Origin: Streptomyces sp. NK08204
GTDB taxonomy: Bacteria > Actinomycetota > Actinomycetes > Streptomycetales > Streptomycetaceae
Length of the DNA stretch: 64,000 nucleotides
Assembly: GCF_020400585.1 (NCBI RefSeq)
Contig: NZ_JAINVF010000023.1
Coordinates: forward strand, 1 to 64,000
Reading direction: 5' to 3'
Shown here: positions 42,891-51,541 of the stretch, in pieces
Position numbering within the stretch: position 1 is the stretch's first letter
Layout: every line of letters starts with the position of its first letter
The notes under the pieces: generated by a model
Told to the model about the DNA's origin: nothing
What the model saw: only the letters and a program-made list of their open reading frames with translations
Databases searched by the model: none
Position numbers and translations under genes: made by a program

Positions 42891-44708
42891 ATGCCCGTCA
42901 GTCCCATGAACCGCCGCGAGTTCGTGAAGAAGTCGGCCGTCACCGGAGCCGCCGTGACCGCCGCCGGCACGGTCGCCGCCGCGCCCGCCCAGGCGGCCGA
43001 GCAGAACTCCGCCAGGGCGCCCCGGACTTGGTCCTTCTCGATCCTGGGCACCACCGACCTGCACAGCCACGTCTTCGACTGGGACTACTACAAGGACCAG
43101 CCCTACACCGACAGGGCGGGCAACTCCTGCGGCGTGGCCCGGGTCGCCACCCTCATCAAGCAGCAGCGCGAGGCGAAGGGCGAGGACCGGGTCCTGCTCG
43201 TCGACGCCGGCGACATCATCCAGGGGACCTCCCTGGCCTACTACTTCGCCCGCGTGGACCCGATCACCGGCACGGACGGCGAGGACGGCCCCAAGCACCC
43301 GATGGCCGTGGCCATGAACCACATGCGCTACGACGCTGCGGCCCTCGGCAACCACGAGTTCAACTACGGCATCGACACCCTGCGCAAGTTCGAGAGCCAG
43401 TGCCACTTCCCGCTCCTCGGTGCCAACGCCCTCGACGCCACGACGCTGCTGCCCGCGTTCCGCCCGTACACCGTCAAGCGCATCTGCGTGCCGGGTGCGC
43501 CCGACATCAAGGTCGGCATCCTGGGACTCACCAACCCCGGGATCGCCCTGTGGGACAAGGACAACGTCAGCGGGAAGATGGTGTTCCCGGGGCTGGTGGA
43601 GCAGGCGAAGAAGTACGTCCCGCGGCTGCGTGCCCTGGGCTGTGACGTGGTGTTCCTGACGGACCACTCCGGCATGGACGGCTCCTCGTCCTGGGGCGAC
43701 TCGCTGCCGTACGTGGAGAACGCCTCCAACCTCGTCGCCGAGCAGGTGCCCGGCATCGACGCGATCCTCGTCGGCCACACGCACGTCGAAGTCCCCTCCT
43801 ACACGGTGAAGAACGCGGAGACCGGCGAGGACGTCCTCCTCTCCGAGCCGTACTGCTGGGGCTTCCGCCTGAGCGTCTTCGACTTCGAGCTCGAACTCCA
43901 CCACGGCCAGTGGAAGGTCGTCGGCAAGAAGGCCCAGACCCTCAACCCCAGCACGGTGGACGAGGACCCGGAGATCAAGGAGCTCCTGGAGGCCGACCAC
44001 GAGCTGGTGGTGAAGTACGTCAACACGGCGGTCGGCACCTGCACGCAGGACCTCTCGGCGGCGGAGTCCTGCTGGAAGGACGTGCCGATCATGGACTTCA
44101 TCCACAAGGTGCAGACGGAGACCGTGAAGGCGGGCCTGTCCACGGCAGACGCGGCCCTGCCCCTGATCTCCGTCGCGGCCCCCTTCAGTCGTACGGCCGA
44201 CATCCCGCAGGGCAGCGTCACCATCAAGGACATCGCCGGCCTCTACATCTACGACAACACCCTCTACGGCAAGAAGCTGACGGGCGCCCAGCTCAAGGAC
44301 TACCTGGAGTACGCGGCGAAGTACTACCACCAGGTGCCGTCCGGCACGAAGGTCGACACCGCGACCCTCACGAACGCCAACAAGTTCTGGGACTACATGT
44401 ACGACACGGCGGCGGGCGTCGGCTACGAGATCGACATCGCCCAGCCGGAGGGGTCGAGGATCAAGAACCTCACCTACAACGGCGCGCCGGTCTCCGACAG
44501 CCAGGTCTTCGTGGTGGCCGTCAACAACTACCGCGCGAACGGCGGTTCGGGCTACCCGCACATCGCCACGGCGCCGATCGCGTACAGCTCCACCAACGAG
44601 ATCCGCCAGCTGATGATCGACTACGTCACGGCGAAGGGCACGCTGGACCCGGCCGACTTCGCGGACAGCAACTGGAAGCTGACGCAGGACGGCACGCCGG
44701 TCTTCTAG
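42891..44708 (+). CDS. Tat-exported 5'-nucleotidase / cyclic phosphodiesterase family metallophosphatase
   Basis: 605 residues. Twin-arginine signal NRREFVKKSAVTGAAVTAAG (RR at about 8-9) with cleavage near PAQAAE. The metallophosphatase domain has ILGTTDLHSHVFDWDYY, LLVDAGDIIQGTSLAYYFAR, AALGNHEFNYGIDTL (GNHE) and ILVGHTHVEVPSY (GHTH), the standard dinuclear-metal set. The C-terminal 5'-nucleotidase domain (about 400-600) has TLYGKKLTGAQLKDYLE and FVVAVNNYRANGG for nucleotide binding. Folded before export, it would recover phosphate and nucleosides from nucleotides outside the cell. ATG at 42891 follows AGGAG. Confidence 0.93.
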   Translation: MPVSPMNRREFVKKSAVTGAAVTAAGTVAAAPAQAAEQNSARAPRTWSFSILGTTDLHSHVFDWDYYKDQPYTDRAGNSCGVARVATLIKQQREAKGEDRVLLVDAGDIIQGTSLAYYFARVDPITGTDGEDGPKHPMAVAMNHMRYDAAALGNHEFNYGIDTLRKFESQCHFPLLGANALDATTLLPAFRPYTVKRICVPGAPDIKVGILGLTNPGIALWDKDNVSGKMVFPGLVEQAKKYVPRLRALGCDVVFLTDHSGMDGSSSWGDSLPYVENASNLVAEQVPGIDAILVGHTHVEVPSYTVKNAETGEDVLLSEPYCWGFRLSVFDFELELHHGQWKVVGKKAQTLNPSTVDEDPEIKELLEADHELVVKYVNTAVGTCTQDLSAAESCWKDVPIMDFIHKVQTETVKAGLSTADAALPLISVAAPFSRTADIPQGSVTIKDIAGLYIYDNTLYGKKLTGAQLKDYLEYAAKYYHQVPSGTKVDTATLTNANKFWDYMYDTAAGVGYEIDIAQPEGSRIKNLTYNGAPVSDSQVFVVAVNNYRANGGSGYPHIATAPIAYSSTNEIRQLMIDYVTAKGTLDPADFADSNWKLTQDGTPVF

Positions 44709-44730
44709 GGATCACTCGAGGGACGGCAGG

Positions 44731-44785
44731 AAGGCAGCCCACGCGCCCAGGGGACGGAGAGGTCCGGACCCTGCGGGGCTGCCTT
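44731..44785 (+). terminator. Possible terminator after the 5'-nucleotidase gene
   Basis: AAGGCAGCCC (44731-44740) pairs with GGGCTGCCTT (44776-44785). The 35-base loop contains its own palindrome GGTCCGGACC. Confidence 0.5.
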
Positions 44786-44838
44786 CGAGCCGCGGATGCC
44801 GGTCAGCTGATCGGGCCGGCCGGGGTACGGTCCGGGCC

Positions 44839-45489
44839 TCAGCTGAACACGATCATCGAACCCTGCGCGAGGCTCCGGGTCGCCGCCGCGTGCAGGCCCA
44901 GCCACACGTGCCGTTCGCGGGCGAAGGGGCTGGGGTCGTACGGTGCCGGGACGGCCGGTTCCTCCAGGTCCGTGGGAGCCGTCGGCGGGGCCGGCGCGGC
45001 AGGCGGGTTGGCCGGGTCGATGCCGATCGCGGGGCCGATGTGCTCGAGCTCCCGCAGGAGGGCCTGGGACGAGCCCAAGGGGCCGCCGCCCGCCAGGAGT
45101 TCCTCGTTCGAGAGCGGGTACGGGAAGTCGACCGGGACGTACGCGCCCGCGTGGTCGTAGTGCCACACCAGGTGGGACTGCTGGGCCGTGGATTCGAACA
45201 TCTCCAGCAACTGCTCGTAGTCGCCGCCCAGTTCGTCCACCGGCGTCACCGGCAGCCCGCAGACCTGGAGGAGGTGGACCCGGCGCAGGAAGTGCAGCGC
45301 GTCGTAGTCGAAGCAGGCCACGGGCGCGACCTCGCCGGACAGGCCCGGCATGTACTGGTACACGGGCACCGGTGGGAGCCCGGCTGCCGCCAGCGCGTCG
45401 TTGTAGTGCGCGAGTTCCTCGGCGAAGGGGTTGTCCGGGGTGTGGCACAAGACGTCGACGAGCGGTACCAGCCACAGGTCACAGGCCAA
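44839..45489 (-). CDS. Hypothetical protein with TTG start
   Basis: 216 residues. The start is assigned to TTG at 45489 because AAGGAG lies exactly six bases upstream; the longer frame from GTG 45507 would encode that Shine-Dalgarno. The protein begins ACDLWLVPLVDVLCHT and contains HYNDALAAAGLPPVPVYQYM, CFDYDALHFLRRVHLLQVCG and a Pro-rich segment (about 165-190). It is soluble, with no signal or membrane helix. I recognise no family. It is the third minus-strand gene after the aminotransferase and the GntR regulator, 48 bases behind the latter, and may share their transcript. Confidence 0.75.
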   Translation of the reverse strand: MACDLWLVPLVDVLCHTPDNPFAEELAHYNDALAAAGLPPVPVYQYMPGLSGEVAPVACFDYDALHFLRRVHLLQVCGLPVTPVDELGGDYEQLLEMFESTAQQSHLVWHYDHAGAYVPVDFPYPLSNEELLAGGGPLGSSQALLRELEHIGPAIGIDPANPPAAPAPPTAPTDLEEPAVPAPYDPSPFARERHVWLGLHAAATRSLAQGSMIVFS

Positions 45490-45537
45490 AGAGGGCTCCT
45501 TACACACGAAAGGTGGTCAGGGCAGCGTAACGGTCCC

Positions 45538-46233
45538 TTACCCGTTGGTCAGGAGTTCCAGCAGTGCCAGGGAGTGCGCGTTGGCCGCGGTCACGATCGC
45601 GCGGGCCTGCTCCGTCTCGCCGCGGGCCAGCGCGTCGACCAGCTCGGTGTGCCTGGCCCACAGGCGTCCGCGCAGGTCGGGGAGGCGCAGGAGGTGCTGG
45701 ACGGCGCAGACCCAGGCCTGGACGCGCAGGCGGTGCAAGAAGTCGCCGAGGTAGGGGTTGCCGAACAGGGCGCTCAGCTCACGCCAGAAACGCAGGTCGT
45801 AGCCGATCAGCACGGTCAGGTCGCCGGCGGTGGCCGCGCGCTGGGCCTCCTCGCCGCGGCGGCGGACGGTGGCCAGGGACGCCGCGGTGCGCGGGTCCTC
45901 GGACGGGGCGGGGAAGGCCGGATGGCCGTCGGCGATCACCCGGAACATGCCGTCGGTGACCAGGCCGCGCGCCTCGATCATGTTCCGGTAGTCGGCGACC
46001 GAGTACTCGGGGACACGGAAACCGCGGTGCTGGTCGGCCTCCAGGATGCCCTGCGCAGACAGGTCGACCAGCGCCTCACGGACGGGGGTGGCGGAGACGC
46101 CGTACTGCTCGGCGATCTCCTTGACGGTGAACGCCCGGCCCGGTCGCAGCCGCCCCGCCAGCACCTCGTCACGGAGCGCGTCCGCGATCTGCTGGCGCAG
46201 GGTGCTGCGCGTCACGGTGCCGTTGCCGGGCAT
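45538..46233 (-). CDS. GntR/FadR-type (FCD) transcriptional regulator
   Basis: 231 residues. Winged HTH at the N-terminus (LRQQIADALRDEVLAGRLRP, VKEIAEQYGVSATPVREALV, LEADQHRGFRVPEYSVAD), then an all-helical FCD ligand domain with metal-type His/Arg residues (DLRFWRELSALFGNP, LWARHTELVDALARGETEQA). FCD regulators usually respond to small carboxylates. ATG at 46233 follows AGGAGAGG. It lies downstream of the class III aminotransferase on the same strand, so it probably controls that locus through repeats at 46266-46316. Confidence 0.92.
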   Translation of the reverse strand: MPGNGTVTRSTLRQQIADALRDEVLAGRLRPGRAFTVKEIAEQYGVSATPVREALVDLSAQGILEADQHRGFRVPEYSVADYRNMIEARGLVTDGMFRVIADGHPAFPAPSEDPRTAASLATVRRRGEEAQRAATAGDLTVLIGYDLRFWRELSALFGNPYLGDFLHRLRVQAWVCAVQHLLRLPDLRGRLWARHTELVDALARGETEQARAIVTAANAHSLALLELLTNG

Positions 46234-46265
46234 CGTCCGGGCCTCTCCTCAGGCGTCAAGGTGAC

Positions 46266-46316
46266 GTACTCGTACGTACTCGTGCTCACGGTCGTGCATA
46301 TGGTCTTACGAGCACG
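46266..46316. promoter_or_regulatory. Repeats upstream of the GntR gene
   Basis: GTACTCGT occurs twice, ten bases apart (46266-46273, 46276-46283), and CGTGCTC (46281-46287) pairs with GAGCACG (46310-46316). The ten-base phasing suits binding on one helix face, so this is a candidate autoregulatory operator. It could instead be a weak terminator for the aminotransferase gene. Confidence 0.4.
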
Positions 46317-46334
46317 CCACCTTACGCGCTCGGA

Positions 46335-47690
46335 CTAGTCCGTGTACTCGTCGGCCGCGGTGAGTGCGGCGTCCAGCGCGGCCAGGCCCTCCTTCAGCTC
46401 CGCCTCGGTCACGTTGCACGGCGGCACGACGTGGGTGCGGTTCATGTTCACGAAGGGCCACAGGCCGTGCTGCTTGGCGGTGGCCGTGAACCTGGCCATG
46501 GGGGTGTTCGCCTCGCCGGCCGCGTTGTACGGCACCAGCGGCTCGCGGGTCTCCTTGTTCCTCACCAGCTCCAGCGCCCAGAACATGCCCGTGCCGCGGA
46601 CCTCGCCGACGCTCGGGTGCCGCTCGGCCAGCCCGGCGAGGGCGGGGGCCAGGACGGTCTCGCCGAGGCGCTTGGCGTTCTCGACGACGCCCTCGTCGGC
46701 CATCACGTTGAGCGTGGCGACGGCGGCGGCGCAGGCCAGCGGGTGACCGGAGTAGGTGAGACCGCCGGGGTAGGGGCGCTTGCCGAACGTCTCCGCGATC
46801 TTCTGTGAGATGGCGACGCCGCCGAGGGGCACGTAACCCGAGTTCACACCCTTGGCGAACGTCATCAGGTCCGGGACGACACCGAAGAGGTCGGCGGCGA
46901 ACCACTCGCCGGTGCGGCCGAACCCGGCCATGACCTCGTCCAGGACGAAGACGATGCCGTGCCGGTCGCAGATCTCGCGTACGCCGGCGAGGTAGCCCGG
47001 TGGCGGAACCATGATCCCGGCGGTGCCGGGGACGGTCTCCAGGATGATCGCGGCGATCGTCCCCGGCCCCTCGAAGGCGATCGTCGTCTCCAGGTGCTCC
47101 AGGGCCCGCGCGGTCTCCTGCTCCTCGGTCTCGGCGTAGAAGCGGGAGCGGTAGAGGAAGGGCGCCCAGAAGTGGACGACACCCGAGGTGCCGCTGTCGG
47201 AGGGCCAGCGGCGCGGGTCACCGGTGATGTTCACGGCCTGCTGGGTGCCGCCGTGGTACGAACGGTAGGCCGAGAGCACCTTCGGGCGGCCCGTGTGCAG
47301 CCGGGCCATGCGCACCGCGTGCTCGACCGCGTCGGCGCCGCCGTTGGTGAAGAAGATCTTGTCGAGGTCGCCGGGGGTCCGCTCGGCTATCAGCCGGGCC
47401 GCCTCCGAGCGTGCCTCGACGGCGAACGCGGGGGCGAAGGTCGTCATCCGTGCCGCCTGCTCCTGGATCGCGGCGACGACCCTGGGGTGCTGGTAGCCGA
47501 TGTTCGTGAAGACGAGCCCGCTGGTGAAGTCCAGGTACCGGTTGCCGTCGTAGTCCCAGAAGTACGACCCCTCGGCGCCGGCGACGGCGAGCGGGTCGAT
47601 GAGGTCCTGGGCGGACCAGGAGTGGAAGACGTGCGCGCGGTCGGCGGCCTTCACTGCGGCGCCGGCTTCGGGATGGGGCTGAGGGGTCAT
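46335..47690 (-). CDS. Class III PLP-dependent aminotransferase
   Basis: 451 residues of the omega-aminotransferase family. HVFHSWSAQDLIDPLAVAGA, FTNGGADAVEHAVRMAR, YRSYHGGTQQAVNITGDPRR (conserved Y-H-G), VFVLDEVMAGFGRTGEWFA (PLP Asp) and the Schiff-base Lys in LMTFAKGVNSGYVPLGG (about residue 292) are clear. The N-terminal region resembles taurine or beta-alanine:pyruvate transaminases; the amine donor cannot be fixed. A -10 (TACGCT) seven bases before ATG 47690 and no Shine-Dalgarno indicate a leaderless start. The end of the gene contains the palindrome CGGACTAGTCCG. Confidence 0.92.
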   Translation of the reverse strand: MTPQPHPEAGAAVKAADRAHVFHSWSAQDLIDPLAVAGAEGSYFWDYDGNRYLDFTSGLVFTNIGYQHPRVVAAIQEQAARMTTFAPAFAVEARSEAARLIAERTPGDLDKIFFTNGGADAVEHAVRMARLHTGRPKVLSAYRSYHGGTQQAVNITGDPRRWPSDSGTSGVVHFWAPFLYRSRFYAETEEQETARALEHLETTIAFEGPGTIAAIILETVPGTAGIMVPPPGYLAGVREICDRHGIVFVLDEVMAGFGRTGEWFAADLFGVVPDLMTFAKGVNSGYVPLGGVAISQKIAETFGKRPYPGGLTYSGHPLACAAAVATLNVMADEGVVENAKRLGETVLAPALAGLAERHPSVGEVRGTGMFWALELVRNKETREPLVPYNAAGEANTPMARFTATAKQHGLWPFVNMNRTHVVPPCNVTEAELKEGLAALDAALTAADEYTD

Positions 47691-47697
47691 GCGGGCG

Positions 47698-47703
47698 AGC
47701 GTA
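47698..47703 (-). promoter_or_regulatory. -10 element, probable leaderless promoter
   Basis: On the minus strand TACGCT is seven bases before ATG 47690; no Shine-Dalgarno. Confidence 0.45.
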
Positions 47704-47760
47704 ATGTCCGCGATGCGGAACGGATATCGGCGTCCTGTTCCCTGCGCGGGGGATTTTTGC

Positions 47761-47848
47761 GACAGGTTGTCGACAGACGGGCGGCAGACGGCCGACAGGT
47801 GGTCGACAGGTGGCCGAGGGGTGGTCGACGGGTGGTCGACGGGTGGCC
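47761..47848. repeat. Tandem array of about eight 11-bp units
   Basis: Units of the form GACGGGTGGTC follow one another without gaps: GACAGGTTGTC, two degenerate units, then GACAGGTGGTC, GACAGGTGGCC, GAGGGGTGGTC, GACGGGTGGTC and GACGGGTGGCC. Every unit keeps register over 88 bases. It lies between the divergent aminotransferase and kinase genes, about 90 bases before the kinase start. The period is close to one helical turn. Confidence 0.8.
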
Positions 47849-47937
47849 GGAGACGGGATCCGCTGCAGCGGATGCCGGCCGCGGCACTATTCTCGGATCT
47901 CGGTCCGTTGCACAGGCGTGGGGGAGGCGGGGCCGCG

Positions 47938-49839
47938 ATGGAGGAGCTGCAACCGGGGGATCCGCAGCAGATCGGGGGCTACCGGCTGCTGGCGCGGCTG
48001 GGTGCGGGCGGCATGGGGCAGGTGTACGTCGCCCGGTCGGACCGGGGCCGTACCGTCGCCGTGAAGCTCGTACGCGAGGAGCTGGCCCGGCAGGACGAGT
48101 TCCGGGCGCGGTTCCGGCAGGAGGTGGAGGCCGCGCGGCGGGTCGGCGGGTACTGGACCGCGCCCGTGCTGGACGCCGACACGGAGGCGGCCGTGCCGTG
48201 GGTGGCCACCGGGTATGTGGCGGGGCCGAGCCTGCAGCAGGTCGTGGGCCACGACCACGGGGCGCTGCCCGAGCGGTCGGTACGGATCCTCGCGGCCGGG
48301 CTCGCGCACGCGCTCCAGGACATCCACGCGGCCGGGATCATCCACCGGGACCTCAAGCCGTCCAACGTCCTGGTGACCATCGACGGACCGCGCGTCATCG
48401 ACTTCGGGATCGCGCGGGCGATGGAGACGCCGGCCGGGGACGGGCTCACGCGTACCGGGTCGCTGGTCGGGTCGCCGGGGTTCATGGCACCGGAACAGGT
48501 GCGGGGGGACCGGATCACGCCCGCGTGCGACGTCTTCTGCCTGGGGTCCGTGCTGGCGTACGCGGCCACCGGGGTACTGCCGTTCGGCTCCGACGACAGA
48601 GGGGCGCACGCGCTGATGTTCCGCATCGCCCAGGAGGAACCGGATCTGGCGGGGGTGCCGGAGGGGATCGCCGACCTGGTGCGGGAGTGTCTGCGGAAGG
48701 ATCCCGCGGCGCGGCCCGGTCTGGCGGAGATTCTGGAGCGGAGCGGGGCGGAGGACACCGTCGCCGAGGGACGGTCCCGGGATCCCTGGCTGCCGGGGGC
48801 GCTGGTGGCTCAGCTGGGGCGGCACGCGGTGCGGCTGCTGGACGCCGAGGACCCCGCGGCGCGGCCCCCGGCCGGGTCCGGTCCCGATTTCCCGCTCGCA
48901 CCACCCGTGCAGCTGCCGCCACCGGGTGCGGGCGGGGCTGTCGGCGGTGCGGGCTCCGTCGAGCATGCTCCGGTGGGGGACGGAGGTGCCGGAGGAACTC
49001 CGGTTGCCGATCACACGCCCACCGTCGTCCCCGGGGGTACGCCGCCGCCCGCGTACGGGGCTCCCGCCGGGGCGTACGGGTACCCGCAGCAGCATCCGCA
49101 GCAGCAGCCGTACGCGTCGCCGTACGGGCCGCCGTCGCAGGGGACGCCGCCCTACGGGCCGCCTTCGTACGCCACGCCTTCGTATGCCACGCCTTCGTAC
49201 GGGTCCCCTTCGTACGGGCCGCCGCCCGTCGCGGGGCCGCCGGAGCCGGCGCGGCGCAACGGGCGGTCCAGTGTGCTGCTCGTCGTCGTGGCGCTGGTCG
49301 TCGCGCTCGGTGCCGGTGGCTCGGTGTACGCGCTGATGAACAGGGGCGGCAGCGACGACAAGGGCGACCGCACGGTCAGCCCCGCACCCACCGTCAGCAC
49401 GAACGCGCCGCCGACACCCACGACGTCCGGGCCGCCCAGCCCCACCGGCTCGGCTTCGCCCACCCCCTCCGCGTCCGCGGACGGGGCGATCCCGCAGGGG
49501 TACCTGGGCACCTGGCGGGCGACCATCGACACCTCCGACGGCGCCAGCACCCGCGAACTCACCATCCGACAGGGCAAGGTGGGGGACTCGGTGCTGACCC
49601 TCGTCGCCGACGGGCCCACCGACGGCGGCGGCACGTACCACTGCGTCTTCGATGCCACGCTCGCCGAAGACCCGGGCACCGGCGGCCCGTTGGAGATCGG
49701 TCCGTCCACGGTGACCTCCGGCGAACCGGCCACGTCCTGCACGCCGGGTGAGGCCACCGAGGTCACTCTGCTGCCGGACGGGCGGCTCAGGCGTGCCAAG
49801 AGCAGCGGCGGGGAGAGCCTGACGTACAGCAAGGAGTGA
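47938..49839 (+). CDS. Transmembrane Ser/Thr protein kinase (PASTA-less)
   Basis: 633 residues. Hanks-type kinase domain (about 14-275): P-loop LGAGGMGQVYVA, beta-3 Lys in VAVKLVREEL, catalytic IIHRDLKPSNVLV, VIDFGIARAME (DFG), activation loop TRTGSLVGSPGFMAPEQVRG, and RPGLAEILE closing the domain. A long Pro/Gly/Tyr-rich linker (about 310-440) with repeats of SYATP/SYGSP/SYGPP leads to one membrane helix (SSVLLVVVALVVALGAGGSV). The extracytoplasmic part has a Thr/Pro-rich stalk and a C-terminal domain (YLGTWRATIDTSDGAS, CVFDATLAED). ATG at 47938 follows GGGGAGG. Signal and substrates unknown. Confidence 0.94.
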   Translation: MEELQPGDPQQIGGYRLLARLGAGGMGQVYVARSDRGRTVAVKLVREELARQDEFRARFRQEVEAARRVGGYWTAPVLDADTEAAVPWVATGYVAGPSLQQVVGHDHGALPERSVRILAAGLAHALQDIHAAGIIHRDLKPSNVLVTIDGPRVIDFGIARAMETPAGDGLTRTGSLVGSPGFMAPEQVRGDRITPACDVFCLGSVLAYAATGVLPFGSDDRGAHALMFRIAQEEPDLAGVPEGIADLVRECLRKDPAARPGLAEILERSGAEDTVAEGRSRDPWLPGALVAQLGRHAVRLLDAEDPAARPPAGSGPDFPLAPPVQLPPPGAGGAVGGAGSVEHAPVGDGGAGGTPVADHTPTVVPGGTPPPAYGAPAGAYGYPQQHPQQQPYASPYGPPSQGTPPYGPPSYATPSYATPSYGSPSYGPPPVAGPPEPARRNGRSSVLLVVVALVVALGAGGSVYALMNRGGSDDKGDRTVSPAPTVSTNAPPTPTTSGPPSPTGSASPTPSASADGAIPQGYLGTWRATIDTSDGASTRELTIRQGKVGDSVLTLVADGPTDGGGTYHCVFDATLAEDPGTGGPLEIGPSTVTSGEPATSCTPGEATEVTLLPDGRLRRAKSSGGESLTYSKE

Positions 49840-49865
49840 ATGCGCGCCGCGTGCCCCGACCCGCG

Positions 49866-50438
49866 TCAGCGGACCACGTCGAACACGTTCTTCTGCAGGC
49901 CGTTGGCGTACACCTCGTGCTCCACCAGCTTCAGCTTCTGCGTGTCCTTGTCCGTCGCGCTGAACAGCCGCTTGCCCGCGCCGAGCAGCAGCGGGAAGAC
50001 GAGCAGGTGGTAGCGGTCGATCAGGCCGGCGTCCGAAAGGCCGTGGTTCAGGGTGGCGCTGCCGTGGACGATGATCGGGCCGCCCTCGGTCTCCTTCAGC
50101 GCGGCGACCTCGTCGAGCGAGCGCAGGATGGTGGTCTCGCCCCAGTTCGACACCAGGTCGTCCTCGCCGAGCGTGGTGGAGACGACGTACTTCGGCATCA
50201 CCTTGTAGTCGGCGAACTCCGGCATGTCCGGCCACACCGGGCTGAACGCCTGGTAGCTGACCCGGCCCATCAGCATCGCGGTGGCCTCCTTCTGTTCCCG
50301 GCCCTTGATCTCGAAGGCTTCGGGGAGGAACTCGACGTCCTTGAAGGTCCACCCGGAGTTCCGGTAGCCGGGCTCGCCGCCCGGGGCCTCCACGACGCCG
50401 TCGAGCGAGACGAAGGCAGTGCTGATCAGGGTGCGCAT
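49866..50438 (-). CDS. RibD/dihydrofolate reductase-like family protein
   Basis: 190 residues of the DHFR-like RibD C-terminal family. MRTLISTAFVSLDGVVEAPG at the N-terminus, TAMLMGRVSYQAFSPVWPD (NADPH-binding G-R), VVSTTLGEDDLVSNW and IIVHGSATLNHGLSDAGLID are typical. Stand-alone members are presumed NADPH reductases with unknown substrates; it is not the riboflavin enzyme itself. ATG at 50438 follows AGGAGA. Confidence 0.9.
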   Translation of the reverse strand: MRTLISTAFVSLDGVVEAPGGEPGYRNSGWTFKDVEFLPEAFEIKGREQKEATAMLMGRVSYQAFSPVWPDMPEFADYKVMPKYVVSTTLGEDDLVSNWGETTILRSLDEVAALKETEGGPIIVHGSATLNHGLSDAGLIDRYHLLVFPLLLGAGKRLFSATDKDTQKLKLVEHEVYANGLQKNVFDVVR

Positions 50439-50551
50439 CCGGGTCTCCTGGGTGTGGGTCGGCTTCTCAGTGTCTCGTGCCTGGTTCTCACGTTCTCACG
50501 ATGTCTGACCGGGAAGCCGGGGAGAACTCATCGCCGTGCCCTGTCACCTGC

Positions 50552-51304
50552 CTAGCGCGGCTCCGGCGGTCGCTGGCGGGGCATGTTCGGGCGGGCGCCG
50601 TTCGGCGGGGGAAGGGGGAACCGGCCCGTCGCGTGCGCGGACTCGGCGCGCGGGCCGGAGGCCACCGCGGCCTGGATACCGAGGGGGGTGGAGCCCGTGC
50701 GGAACTCCACCATCCAGTCGGCGGTCTCGGTGCGGACCAGGTCGGTGACGTCCTCCGAGAAGCGGCGCAGGACGCCGAGGCAGCGCTCGGTGGCCTCGCC
50801 GGCCGTGCCCTCCGCCGGGCCCAGCACCTCCCGGACGTTCTCCGAGGCCCACTCGAACTGGAGGGCCTGGAGCCGCCGCTGCACGGCCTGCGCGGTGGCG
50901 ACGTCCCTCATCCAGCCGGAGGTGACGCCGAAGAAGCGGTCCACGCCGACGCAGCAGACCGCGAGCAGCAGCGCCAGATAGCCCCACGGGGCCACGCCGC
51001 CCGTCACCCCGGTCAGGTCCAGGAGGGGGAGGGCGGCGCCGGCCACGGCTCCCGAGGCCGCCCCGGCGCGCAGGGCTCGTGCGCCGCGCCGCTTCCACAC
51101 CCGGTCCGCCAGATACCAGGCCGCCGTCTCCAGGGCGCCGTGCTCCACCCAGCGGTACAGCTCGTCCAGCCGCTGCGCCGGCTCGCCCCAGCTGCCGAGC
51201 GGGAAGGGCCGCCCGGTCAGATCGCCAGGCCGCAGCTCGGCCGCACCCTCGCCCCGCCCGTCCTGATGAGGGGGACCCTCGGGCTGCATCTCCGGCTGAC
51301 CCAC
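50552..51304 (-). CDS. SLATT-domain membrane protein
   Basis: 250 residues from GTG at 51304, chosen because AAGGAG lies exactly six bases upstream. A cytoplasmic helical region (LDELYRWVEHGALETAAWYL) precedes two membrane helices (AASGAVAGAALPLLDL, YLALLLAVCCVGVDRFFG) and a long C-terminal helical domain (QRRLQALQFEWASENVREVL). This is the SLATT layout, a family proposed to form membrane pores in conflict or nucleotide-signalling systems. No partner effector gene is adjacent here, so it is probably the housekeeping actinobacterial version. Confidence 0.8.
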   Translation of the reverse strand: MGQPEMQPEGPPHQDGRGEGAAELRPGDLTGRPFPLGSWGEPAQRLDELYRWVEHGALETAAWYLADRVWKRRGARALRAGAASGAVAGAALPLLDLTGVTGGVAPWGYLALLLAVCCVGVDRFFGVTSGWMRDVATAQAVQRRLQALQFEWASENVREVLGPAEGTAGEATERCLGVLRRFSEDVTDLVRTETADWMVEFRTGSTPLGIQAAVASGPRAESAHATGRFPLPPPNGARPNMPRQRPPEPR

Positions 51305-51541
51305 CCGGCACTCCTTATGAACGGTTACATCGCGTGACATTGCACGCCGTCGCGCGGCCCCCTTCCTACCGCCCAATGGGTGGCGAAGAGGTGGCTTTCC
51401 CGACTTTTCCGCCCAGAAGAGGGCCTTGGTCAGGTATAGGGCTCGTGGCGTTGTCACTCGAAAGAGTGGCGGAGCGAGGGCCGCGTGGACCACGTAGGCT
51501 CGTTCACAACGCAGGAAGAACGACGAATCCAGGAGCTGATC

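Noticed and set aside
47761..47848. Reading the 11-bp array as CRISPR-like
   Set aside because: There are no spacers and no cas genes; units are contiguous and far too short.
50552..51304. SLATT protein as part of an anti-phage operon
   Set aside because: No adjacent nucleotide-signalling or toxin gene; neighbours are a DHFR-like gene and ybaB-recR.
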